From the NCBI RefSeq assembly GCF_046054155.1, contig NZ_JBEQCT010000002.1, positions 558,001 through 622,000 of the forward strand: DNA of 64,000 bases, given 5' to 3'. The notes beneath the pieces were generated by a model. The model had not been told where the DNA came from, did no database searches, and saw only the letters and a list, made by a program, of their open reading frames with translations. This DNA comes from Celerinatantimonas yamalensis. Its GTDB lineage: Bacteria > Pseudomonadota > Gammaproteobacteria > Enterobacterales > Celerinatantimonadaceae. Every line of letters begins with the position of its first letter. The stretch's first letter is position 1. A program made the position numbers and the translations under genes. Of this stretch, positions 33,894-42,060 are shown piece after piece.

Positions 33894-35687
33894 GTGAAAG
33901 TCATTCAAACGGATGTTGCGATCATTGGTGCGGGAGGAGCAGGTTTGCGCTGCGCCATTGAGATAGCCCGCTCGAATCCTGATCTAAATATCGCTTTAAT
34001 CTCCAAAGTATACCCGATGCGTAGCCATTCCGTCGCTGCCGAAGGTGGCGCTGCGGCTGTCGTGCAAGATCATGATAGTTTTGACAATCATTTCGACGAC
34101 ACAGTTTCAGGTGGTGATTGGCTGTGCGAGCAAGATGTGGTCGAGGAATTTGTTGAGCGCTGCCCTAAAGAGCTCATCCAACTGGAGCATTGGGGTTGCC
34201 CGTGGTCTCGCAAGCCAGATGGTTCGGTCAATGTACGCCGTTTTGGTGGTATGAAAATAGAACGTACTTGGTTTGCCGCCGATAAAAGTGGCTTTCATAT
34301 TTTGCACACCCTCTTTCAAACCTCAACACAATACCCTTCTATTCACCGCTTTGATGAACATTTTGTATTGGATCTTATCTGTGAAGATAATCAAGTCAAA
34401 GGGGTGCTGGCCATCGACTTGATGGAACATGAAGCCAAATTGATTCAAGCTAAAACTGTGGTGATTGCCACGGGTGGCGCAGGACGGGTCTATCGTTATA
34501 ATACCAACGGTGGAATTGTCACCGGTGATGGCATGGCACTAGCCTATCGCCATGGTGTGGCTCTACGCGATATGGAATTTGTGCAATATCACCCAACCGG
34601 CCTTCCTGGCACGGGGATCTTAATGACTGAAGGTTGCCGCGGTGAGGGGGGAATATTAACCAATAAAGATGGCTATCGGTATCTGCAAGATTACGGTCTG
34701 GGACCAGAAACGCCTATTGGTCAACCTAAAAATAAATATATGGAGCTGGGCCCACGCGACCGGCTGAGTCAAAGTTTCTGGCAAGAAGCGCAAAAAGGCC
34801 GCACCATTCAAGGCCCGCTCGGTGATTATGTCAACCTTGATCTGCGCCATTTGGGTGAAGCCTATCTCAATGAGCGTCTCCCATTTATCTGTGAGTTAGC
34901 CAAAGCCTATATGGGGGTTGATCCAATTAAAGAACCGATCCCAGTGCGTCCAACCGTGCACTACACGATGGGAGGAATTGCTACCGATGGCCATTGTGCC
35001 ACCAGCATGGAAGGGTTATTTGCCGTCGGCGAATGTGCATCAGTCGGTATTCATGGGGCAAACCGTTTAGGTTCAAACTCACTGAGCGAAATTGTGGTCT
35101 TTGGCGCTATCGCCGGTGAACAAGCGGCCCATTACGCCAAGGAGCAAACACTAGGCGATAGTGCGCCATTGGTTGCAATGGCAAACGAAAGCTTGCAGCG
35201 CGCACTGGCGCTGAAAAAAACCGATGCCAGCGAAGATCCAACCGCGATCCGCAATGAAATGGGCGAGAGCATGGAAGCTGGCGTCGGAATTTATCGCACA
35301 GCCGAAGGGATGCAGCAAAGTATTGATACCTTAGCTCAGCTCAAAGAACGCTATAAACATATCAAACTCACTGACCAATGTGATGTTTATAACACCGAGT
35401 GGTTATATGCCATTGAGCTGGGTTATCTGCTGGATGTCGCCGAAGCAATGGCAGTCTCAGCACTGCATCGTAAAGAGTCACGCGGATCCCATCAACGTAT
35501 TGACGGCTACAGCGAACGCGATGATGAGCGTTATTTAAAACATACGCTGGCTTATTATCAAGCCAACCAAGCACCAACCATCGAGTATTCATCAGTCAAT
35601 ATCACCAAATCCCAGCCTGCAACTCGCTCGTATGGTGCCGCCGGTGAGAAGCAACACAGCCATCAAGAGGGCCCTCATCATGACTGA
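33894..35687 (+). CDS. frdA: Fumarate reductase flavoprotein subunit FrdA
   Basis: Catalytic subunit that reduces fumarate to succinate in anaerobic respiration. The 597 residues have the N-terminal FAD fold IIGAGGAGLRCAIE and the covalent FAD site MRSHSVAAEGG (His). Substrate and capping-domain motifs REMEF-like RDMEFVQYHPTG, TEGCRGEGG and HGANRLGSNSLSEIVVFG are also present. GTG start at 33894 after AAGGAG. Overlaps frdB by eight bases. Likely anaerobically induced through the FNR site. Confidence 0.97.
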   Translation: MKVIQTDVAIIGAGGAGLRCAIEIARSNPDLNIALISKVYPMRSHSVAAEGGAAAVVQDHDSFDNHFDDTVSGGDWLCEQDVVEEFVERCPKELIQLEHWGCPWSRKPDGSVNVRRFGGMKIERTWFAADKSGFHILHTLFQTSTQYPSIHRFDEHFVLDLICEDNQVKGVLAIDLMEHEAKLIQAKTVVIATGGAGRVYRYNTNGGIVTGDGMALAYRHGVALRDMEFVQYHPTGLPGTGILMTEGCRGEGGILTNKDGYRYLQDYGLGPETPIGQPKNKYMELGPRDRLSQSFWQEAQKGRTIQGPLGDYVNLDLRHLGEAYLNERLPFICELAKAYMGVDPIKEPIPVRPTVHYTMGGIATDGHCATSMEGLFAVGECASVGIHGANRLGSNSLSEIVVFGAIAGEQAAHYAKEQTLGDSAPLVAMANESLQRALALKKTDASEDPTAIRNEMGESMEAGVGIYRTAEGMQQSIDTLAQLKERYKHIKLTDQCDVYNTEWLYAIELGYLLDVAEAMAVSALHRKESRGSHQRIDGYSERDDERYLKHTLAYYQANQAPTIEYSSVNITKSQPATRSYGAAGEKQHSHQEGPHHD

Positions 35688-36420
35688 ATCTATCACCTTA
35701 CATGTACAGCGCTATCGCCCCGGCCAAGACAACGAGCCGGTAATGCAAGACTTTGAGGTACCATTTCGCCTTGAAATGTCGCTACTTGATGCGCTTGGCT
35801 ACATCAAAGATCATCTCGATTCTACCCTCGCCTACCGCTGGTCGTGCCGTATGGCGGTCTGTGGCAGTTGCGGCATGATGGTGGATGGTACGCCCAAATT
35901 AGCCTGTAAAACCTTCCTGAGAGATTATCAAAAAAGTGGCCAGATGACTGTTGAGCCTCTGGCTAATTTCCCGGTTGAACGAGATCTTGTTGTAGACATG
36001 GCCGACTTTGTCGCCAAACTAGAGGCGGTTAAACCTTACATCATTACCAAAACACCGCGTCGAATAGAAGATGGCTGTACCACTCAAACACCCGCGCAGC
36101 TAGCCCGCTATAAGCAGTTTTCCATGTGTATTAATTGTGGTTTATGTTATGCCGCCTGCCCGCAATATGGACTGAACCCCAAATTTACCGGCCCTGCAGC
36201 ATTAGCATTGCTGCATCGCTATAACTTGGATAGCCGCGATGAGGGCAAAGCACAGCGTATGGAGGTACTCAATCAAGAAGAGGGGGTATGGAGCTGTACC
36301 TTTGTCGGTTATTGCTCGCAAGTGTGTCCCAAAGACGTCGACCCTGCAGCTGCCATCCAGTTAGGCAAAGTAGCCAGCAGCAAGGATTACCTCATCAACT
36401 TATTGAAACCGGGGAGTTAA
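35680..36420 (+). CDS. frdB: Fumarate reductase iron-sulfur subunit FrdB
   Basis: Carries electrons from menaquinol sites to FrdA. The 246 residues contain the plant-type 2Fe-2S motif SCRMAVCGSCGMMVDGTPKLAC and two bacterial-type clusters, CINCGLCYAACPQY and CTFVGYCSQVCPKDVDP, matching the 2Fe-2S, 4Fe-4S and 3Fe-4S centres. The ATG at 35680 gives the usual MTESITLHVQRY start; the open frame extends 16 codons upstream inside frdA but without conservation. Two bases from frdC. Confidence 0.97.
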   Translation: MTESITLHVQRYRPGQDNEPVMQDFEVPFRLEMSLLDALGYIKDHLDSTLAYRWSCRMAVCGSCGMMVDGTPKLACKTFLRDYQKSGQMTVEPLANFPVERDLVVDMADFVAKLEAVKPYIITKTPRRIEDGCTTQTPAQLARYKQFSMCINCGLCYAACPQYGLNPKFTGPAALALLHRYNLDSRDEGKAQRMEVLNQEEGVWSCTFVGYCSQVCPKDVDPAAAIQLGKVASSKDYLINLLKPGS

Positions 36421-36422
36421 TC

Positions 36423-36812
36423 ATGTCAATCCGTCAACCCTATGTTCGCCCCATCAAAACCAGTTGGTGGCTGAAGAACACTTTTTATATCAAATATATG
36501 ATCCGTGAAGGTTCGTCGATCGCCACCGTCATTTACAGTTTGGTGTTACTAACAGGTCTATTTCGCCTTGCGCAAGGACCCGCCACATTTGCCAACTGGT
36601 TGCATGCCATGCAAAGTCCGGTAGCGATCATCTTTCATCTGATCGCGCTAGTTTGGGTACTCTATCATAGTGTGACTTGGTTTGAATTGGCCCCAAAAGC
36701 GGCGGATATTTGGTTAGGCGGTAAACGTCTGGCCGACAGTGTCATTATCAAAGCCATGTATGGATTACTAATTGTGGTCAGTGTCATCGTACTCGCGATC
36801 GTGGCGATATAG
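36423..36812 (+). CDS. frdC: Fumarate reductase membrane subunit FrdC
   Basis: Membrane anchor that with FrdD binds menaquinol. The 129-residue protein has three membrane helices and the family start RQPYVRPIKTSWWLKNTFY, with the conserved FYIKYMIREGSS. The ATG at 36423 lies two bases after frdB. The longer open frame upstream is a frame inside frdB. Confidence 0.95.
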   Translation: MSIRQPYVRPIKTSWWLKNTFYIKYMIREGSSIATVIYSLVLLTGLFRLAQGPATFANWLHAMQSPVAIIFHLIALVWVLYHSVTWFELAPKAADIWLGGKRLADSVIIKAMYGLLIVVSVIVLAIVAI

Positions 36813-36818
36813 GAGAAA

Positions 36819-37178
36819 ATGATGAAACGTTCTAACGAACCTATTTTTTGGGGATTATTTGGTGCGGGTGGAATGGTCGCCGCCATCTTAACGCCTGTTT
36901 GTATTTTAATTACTGGACTATTGATCCCGCTAGGGGCTTTTGATAGCAATAAATACAGCTTCGAGCGCGCCAGTTTTCTGGCCGGACATTGGCTGGGCGC
37001 ATTGGTCTTGTTGATTGTGATCAGTTTGCCGATGTGGCATGGCATGCATCGAATTTATCATGGCTTACATGATATCGGCGTGAAAACCACGATGGCGTAT
37101 AAGCTAGTATGCTATGGCATCGCCCTTGTGGTCACAATTGCCACAGCCGTATTACTGCTCCAGCTACTAAGCGCCTAA
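36819..37178 (+). CDS. frdD: Fumarate reductase membrane subunit FrdD
   Basis: Second membrane anchor, 119 residues, three helices. Opens with RSNEPIFWGLFGAGGM and has WHGMHRIYHGLHDIGV, typical of FrdD. Two adjacent ATG codons (36819 and 36822) follow AGGAGAAA. It ends the frdABCD operon; no ampC or other gene follows, the next gene efp being convergent. Confidence 0.95.
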   Translation: MMKRSNEPIFWGLFGAGGMVAAILTPVCILITGLLIPLGAFDSNKYSFERASFLAGHWLGALVLLIVISLPMWHGMHRIYHGLHDIGVKTTMAYKLVCYGIALVVTIATAVLLLQLLSA

Positions 37179-37195
37179 CGTCTGCACATCATCAT

Positions 37196-37223
37196 AAAAA
37201 AGCCCGCTTCACAAAGAGCGGGC
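37196..37223 (-). terminator. Terminator between efp and frdD
   Basis: Stem GCCCGCT/AGCGGGC with 8-base loop; on the minus strand it is followed by a run of Ts, so it terminates efp well. On the plus strand the T-tract is poor, so frd termination would be weaker. Confidence 0.85.
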
Positions 37224-37245
37224 GATTGTACAAGACGACACTCGC

Positions 37246-37815
37246 TTATTTAGTGACGCGACTAACGTACTCACTGCTACGCGTGTCAACTTTAATCACT
37301 TCACCAATCTGAATAAATAATGGGACGCGAACCACCGCGCCAGTGCTTAAAGTCGCAGGTTTACCACCGGTGCCAGCCGTATCACCTTTGAGGCCGGGGT
37401 CGGTTTCGGTCACTTCCAGCTCAACAAAGTTGGGAGGCGTTACGGCAATAGGTGACTCATTCCATGTGGTAATAGTGCTGATATCTTGCTCAACTAACCA
37501 TTTGGCGTTATCACCCACGGCCTTTGCATCGGCAGAGATCTGTTCAAACGTTGCATTGTCCATAAAATGCCAGAATTCACCGTCGTTATACAGATAGGCC
37601 ATTTCCATATCCATAACGTCAGCACCTTCAACTGTATCACCTGATTTGAAGGTTTTTTCTAACACTTTCCCCGACAATAAGCGACGAATCTTTACGCGGC
37701 TAAATGCCTGACCCTTCCCCGGTTTGACGAATTCGTTTTCCAGAATAGAACAAGGCTCACCATCGAGCATAATCTTTAGGCCAGAACGGAATTCATTGGT
37801 ACTATATGTTGCCAT
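37246..37815 (-). CDS. efp: Elongation factor P
   Basis: Translation factor that rescues ribosomes stalled at polyproline. The 189 residues hold three beta-barrel domains. The modified lysine is Lys34 in FVKPGKGQAF, the context used by EpmA and EpmB. The C-terminal motif GAVVRVPLFIQIGEVIKVDTR is intact. The start is only 33 bases from the divergent epmB start. AGAGGAT lies before the ATG. Confidence 0.98.
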   Translation of the reverse strand: MATYSTNEFRSGLKIMLDGEPCSILENEFVKPGKGQAFSRVKIRRLLSGKVLEKTFKSGDTVEGADVMDMEMAYLYNDGEFWHFMDNATFEQISADAKAVGDNAKWLVEQDISTITTWNESPIAVTPPNFVELEVTETDPGLKGDTAGTGGKPATLSTGAVVRVPLFIQIGEVIKVDTRSSEYVSRVTK

Positions 37816-37848
37816 TTTATCCTCTTACACCAATTATTCGTTTTTCAA

Positions 37849-38892
37849 ATGCCGCAAATTGTAACCCGAAACGGCCATTCTTTGCATAAGAATTGGCAAA
37901 AAGAGCTCGCAGATGTGATAACTGATCCCAATGAACTGCTTCGAGCAGTGGGCCTTATCCCTGAAAACTATGCAGAGCACACCCGTGCGCGTCAATTATT
38001 TGCGCTGCGCGTCCCTCGTTATTTTGTCTCGTTAATGGAGCATGGCAACCCGCATGATCCATTACTGCGCCAAGTGATGCCACTATCTGATGAGTTTAAA
38101 CAAGTTAGTGGGTATAGCATCGACCCATTAGAAGAGCAGCAAGGCCCTGCTCCGGGGTTACTGCATAAATACCACAATCGAGTATTGCTGATTGTTCGCG
38201 GAGGCTGCGCAATCAACTGCCGCTATTGCTTTAGGCGACATTTTCCCTACCAGGACAATGCCCCAGGGAGCCACGGTTGGCAAGCAGCAATCGACTACAT
38301 CAATGAGCGAAAGCAGATCAATGAAGTGATCTTCTCTGGCGGCGATCCATTGATGGCCAATGATCATCATCTAGGTAAGCTCATCCATGCCTTGGAGACG
38401 ATCCCGCATCTAAAACGGCTACGAATTCACACCCGTCTGCCGGTAGTGCTCCCCAGTCGCATCACTCCTGAATTGATTTCATTACTGGCAGACTGTCGTT
38501 TAAAAACTGTGGTCGTTACCCATGTCAATCACCCCAATGAAGTCACCGAGGTGTTTCGTCAGGCTCTTGCGCCTTTACGTCAAGCCGGGGTATGGTTGCT
38601 CAATCAAAGCGTTTTACTGGCAAAAGTTAATGACGATGTCACCACGCTTGCAAAACTTAGCGAAGCGCTATTTGATGCCGATATTCAGCCGTATTATTTG
38701 CATCAACTCGACAAAGTCAGTGGCGCTGCGCATTTTGATGTGCCGCATGAGCGCGCCGTCGCGCTAATGCGCCAGCTACATAGTGAATTGCCGGGTTTCT
38801 TGATCCCTCGGCTGGTTCGCGAAGAAGCGCACAAACCAAGTAAGACACCTCAAGATCTCGGTTTAAGCCATGTTATAATAGCTAAACAGTGA
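37849..38892 (+). CDS. epmB: EF-P lysine-modifying L-lysine 2,3-aminomutase EpmB
   Basis: Radical SAM, PLP enzyme that makes (R)-beta-lysine for EF-P. The 347 residues have the radical SAM cluster motif CAINCRYCFRRHF (CxxxCxxC) and the EVIFSGGDPLMA motif. The lysine for PLP lies near the C-terminus (region KVSGAAHFDVP to REEAHKPSKTP). Shorter than catabolic lysine aminomutases, as expected. Divergent from efp with a 33-base gap, so regulation is probably shared. Confidence 0.96.
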   Translation: MPQIVTRNGHSLHKNWQKELADVITDPNELLRAVGLIPENYAEHTRARQLFALRVPRYFVSLMEHGNPHDPLLRQVMPLSDEFKQVSGYSIDPLEEQQGPAPGLLHKYHNRVLLIVRGGCAINCRYCFRRHFPYQDNAPGSHGWQAAIDYINERKQINEVIFSGGDPLMANDHHLGKLIHALETIPHLKRLRIHTRLPVVLPSRITPELISLLADCRLKTVVVTHVNHPNEVTEVFRQALAPLRQAGVWLLNQSVLLAKVNDDVTTLAKLSEALFDADIQPYYLHQLDKVSGAAHFDVPHERAVALMRQLHSELPGFLIPRLVREEAHKPSKTPQDLGLSHVIIAKQ

Positions 38893-38946
38893 TACGTTTG
38901 GCTCGGCCAAGTACTTCTTACTACATAACTATTAGAAATAGAGACG

Positions 38947-39264
38947 ATGAATCAACAAAACGTTATAGAACAGCTACAGGTCAATATCAAAGCGATCTAC
39001 CACAAAGCCGTCGATGCCGATCGCATTATTAACGAGCAACAAGCTGATGGATTAGGTCAGTTTGATAAAATTTTCGTTGATAACAGCCCGTTTACCAGTG
39101 AATCGGACCACTTTCTGCCTTACGTAGAAGAGTTGGCCAATGATCTGCTCGCTTTACAAGACAGCGACAATGAGGCGCAATTCATTGCGATTTTAGAGCC
39201 TCTCGTAGTCAAAATTGAACTGGCGCATAAAACGCTGGCCAGTTTTAAGCAACATTTAGGATAA
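38947..39264 (+). CDS. Small helical protein, possibly PriC-like
   Basis: A 105-residue acidic, helical protein without Cys or membrane segments. The stretch GQFDKIFVDN... to YVEELANDLLAL resembles the PriC (primosomal replication protein N'') pattern of an F-D-x-x-F element followed by a coiled segment, but the match is weak. ATG at 38947 after AGAAATAGAGACG. It follows epmB by 54 bases on the same strand. Treat as hypothetical with a PriC hint. Confidence 0.5.
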   Translation: MNQQNVIEQLQVNIKAIYHKAVDADRIINEQQADGLGQFDKIFVDNSPFTSESDHFLPYVEELANDLLALQDSDNEAQFIAILEPLVVKIELAHKTLASFKQHLG

Positions 39265-39319
39265 CCACGAGACATCGTATCGAGCAATCCCGCTATCAGA
39301 CTGGCCCAAATAAGCAGGT

Positions 39320-41200
39320 TTAAGTGGATTGCTCTTGGAGGTATTTTTCCGTCTGTGCCACATTCATATACGGTGCAAATACTGCGCCGCATACAAACGC
39401 TTGCGGCATCACGGCTTTGATCAATTGCAACTGATCGCGATTGCTCACACCTTCGAAGATAATCTGCCGCTTCAGATGGCTTATAAATTGCGCCAAGGCT
39501 TCCAGTTGATATTGGTGTTGGGGATGGGTTAAATCAGCGCATAATGGTGCCGTCAACTTGATAAAATCGAACCGTGACCAAAGTAATTTTTGCCAATTCA
39601 TTGCATACTCCAACACATCATCAATCACGATTTGAAAACCTTGTTGACGCAACATTTTAAGTTGATGATGTGAATGAGCAACCATCACCTTGCCAGTATC
39701 ATGCACCGCTACAAGCAACTGTGACATGGCAAGCTTTGACTTCAATAGCTGCATATTAAGCTGCCCTATCACTGCATCATCTAACCAACACTGTGGAAAT
39801 GGCAAGAGCAACAGCAAGCGTTGATCATAACGCTGTAACCACTGACAATGTTGTTCAATGGTTTGCTCAAAGAACCACAGACTTAGGCGTTCACGTAAAT
39901 CGGTATGTTCGGCTAACGCGATAATAGATTGATGCTCAACCCGACCTAATTCAGGGTGCACCCAACGCAGCCGAAGTTGCAATGCCTCGGGAATATCACG
40001 ATTAAAACGCATCACTGGTTGGTATAATAATTCCAACTTACGCGCTTGCAATGCTTGCGGAAAATCATCGGCCAATTGTTGCCAACGCAGCTGTTCTCGC
40101 GCTTTATCACGGCGAAAATAGTGCACCCGCTCATTACGTTGCTGGGATTGCAAAAAGGCTTGGGCCAAATACGCTAACAGTTGATTTGACTGATAGCACT
40201 GATCTTGCCCAGTTACGATCGCAATTTGTAACGGCAATTGATACAAATGACCCGCAATGGTGAATGACGTCTGAATTTGCTGCAATCGTTCTATCATCTC
40301 TTGCACGCTCACAAGGCTATTACTGACAACGACAAACTGATTTTCCCCCAATCGTGCAATAGTTAAGATATCGTCACTTTGTAACCGCTTTAACTCCAAG
40401 GCAATTTGCTCTGTCAGTTGGCGTGACTGCGACATTGTCAATTTGCCCATCACCGCAGCGAGGGAGGGGAACACCATCCCAAACAGATCAACCCGCATCT
40501 GCTCATCTAAGCGCTGTTGCAATAATTGCTCCAATGCCTCTCGATTAGCTAAGCCAGTTAAAGAATCATGGTTTTTAAGCCATACAAATCGGTTAGTTTG
40601 GCGATAAAATACCGCTAACAGCAACAAAAATGAGAGTGCCAGCCCTAATAGGGAAGCATTTAATATTCGTTGTTGCGCCCGTAATTGTTGTTTAAGTTGG
40701 GCACGTAAATCTTGTTTACGATGAAATTCGCGATTAACTAACACATTCACAGGCGCGCTAAAACTTTCTAGCCAGTGCAACACTTTGGGAAGGTCAATCG
40801 TGGTTTGCGGTAAACCATCAAGCATGGGTTCGATGCGCTGAATTTCAGCAAACATATCTCTCACCAGCGCCTTACCACCGGAAATGCTGTTTAAATCGGC
40901 AGCATCATTGCCCTTAAGTAAGATCGGAAAGCGACTCCATAATATATTGTAACGAAACAATAATTGTTGCTTACTAACCCCTTTATATTGATATAACTTG
41001 AGGGTATTAATGAACCGTCTATGCTCTTCTTGCAATTGCACCAACCCCCAAACAGATGTATTGGGCAACATTCGAATTAACTCAGCACTTTGATACGCTT
41101 TAAATGCGCTAATAGTTCCACACAGAATAAAACCAATGATGGTTGCCATCACTACGATAGGTTGCAATTCCCAACGTTTTATTTGCCGAATAAGTATCAT
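39320..41200 (-). CDS. Membrane protein with degenerate GGDEF and EAL domains
   Basis: Probable c-di-GMP-related signalling protein without enzymatic activity. The 626 residues have two membrane helices (about 14-33 and 180-199) enclosing a periplasmic helical sensor. A GGDEF-fold domain begins at KNHDSLTGLANREALEQ, but its signature is GENQF instead of GGDEF. The EAL-fold domain begins LELLYQPVMRFN, with LRL in place of EAL, KLT in place of KID, and IFEGV in place of the usual AEGV context. The start (41200) overlaps the stop of the upstream gene (TAATG), so the two are made together. Confidence 0.8.
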   Translation of the reverse strand: MILIRQIKRWELQPIVVMATIIGFILCGTISAFKAYQSAELIRMLPNTSVWGLVQLQEEHRRFINTLKLYQYKGVSKQQLLFRYNILWSRFPILLKGNDAADLNSISGGKALVRDMFAEIQRIEPMLDGLPQTTIDLPKVLHWLESFSAPVNVLVNREFHRKQDLRAQLKQQLRAQQRILNASLLGLALSFLLLLAVFYRQTNRFVWLKNHDSLTGLANREALEQLLQQRLDEQMRVDLFGMVFPSLAAVMGKLTMSQSRQLTEQIALELKRLQSDDILTIARLGENQFVVVSNSLVSVQEMIERLQQIQTSFTIAGHLYQLPLQIAIVTGQDQCYQSNQLLAYLAQAFLQSQQRNERVHYFRRDKAREQLRWQQLADDFPQALQARKLELLYQPVMRFNRDIPEALQLRLRWVHPELGRVEHQSIIALAEHTDLRERLSLWFFEQTIEQHCQWLQRYDQRLLLLLPFPQCWLDDAVIGQLNMQLLKSKLAMSQLLVAVHDTGKVMVAHSHHQLKMLRQQGFQIVIDDVLEYAMNWQKLLWSRFDFIKLTAPLCADLTHPQHQYQLEALAQFISHLKRQIIFEGVSNRDQLQLIKAVMPQAFVCGAVFAPYMNVAQTEKYLQEQST

Positions 41201-41688
41201 TAATTTTGCACTATAATCTGGCGTAGCTGCCAAATCATATACTGATTATAGCGGCTCGCTTTGAGTTCTGAGTATTGCGATACGGGGAGCATTAACCAAA
41301 GGGGACCATGCTCTCGCAGCGACATCTGTTGACCATTATCAGACCATGCAACAATTGGCTGATATTTACGGATATCGGTCAAATTCAAATCGAGTCGATA
41401 ATCATTGAGTGCAACTAAGGTCAGTTTTTGTGAGTGAGCCCCAACCCGCTTGAGTAGATCAGTAAGACGCGGACCTTGATAAGTATGAGGCGTGCTCACC
41501 CATGGATTCAAAGTCCGATAACGTTGTTGCGGCAATTTTTGCAGATCAGCTACGGTAAAATCAACGCGGTGACTACCATTTTTCGCCTGAATATGACCGG
41601 AGATGGTTAAAACCACTGGCGCTGATGCTTGCACAGACCCGACCCAGATTCCCAACAAGAACAATGGCCAACAACGCCAACTTTTCAT
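41200..41688 (-). CDS. Exported sulfite-oxidase-fold (Oxidored_molyb-like) protein without Mo ligand
   Basis: 162 residues with a signal peptide ending near GSVQA. The mature part (VVLTISGHIQ, FTVADLQKLPQ, YQGPRLTDLLKRVG, LREHGPLWLMLP) follows the molybdopterin-binding oxidoreductase fold of the YedY/SUOX family. The mature protein contains no cysteine, so the residue that normally ligates molybdenum is missing; it is more likely a ligand-binding or structural protein. AGGAG precedes the ATG at 41688. It is translationally coupled to the degenerate GGDEF/EAL protein, suggesting a periplasmic partner for its sensor domain. Confidence 0.72.
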   Translation of the reverse strand: MKSWRCWPLFLLGIWVGSVQASAPVVLTISGHIQAKNGSHRVDFTVADLQKLPQQRYRTLNPWVSTPHTYQGPRLTDLLKRVGAHSQKLTLVALNDYRLDLNLTDIRKYQPIVAWSDNGQQMSLREHGPLWLMLPVSQYSELKASRYNQYMIWQLRQIIVQN

Positions 41689-41956
41689 CGCTATTCTCCT
41701 TTCGGGGGTGCATCTTACGATTAACAAGCCTATTCAGTAACTTGATTGTCATTTACTAGCATAGCTGAGCGTTACAAAATAACGATGTAAATAGATAAAT
41801 AAGCAGCCTAAATAGTACCTAAATAACGGCTCAAACCATCACTACGGATAAAAATATCACTTGTTATTCAGAGAGTTATATTATAGCTATAAACTGAGGG
41901 ATATCGCTAGCCACAATCAAGTTTTAGCACTATTCTCGAATAGGTATGCTTATACT

Positions 41957-42029
41957 AAGTTATAACCATATAACATATAGTTATTAACAATATGTATTTA
42001 TAACTTTAACTAAGGGAATGACTCCCTTA
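41957..42029 (+). promoter_or_regulatory. Inverted repeats in the leader of the ABC transporter operon
   Basis: GTTATA-N4-TATAAC at 41959-41974, a longer inverted pair AAGTTATAA (41957-41965) / TTATAACTT (41998-42006), and a hairpin TAAGGGA/TCCCTTA at 42011-42029. They sit within 105 bases of the first gene. They could be an operator and a leader hairpin; the regulator is unknown. The rest of 41689-41956 is AT-rich and holds no gene. Confidence 0.45.
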
Positions 42030-42060
42030 CACTAGCTCAAAAAATGACAGGGATTTGATC

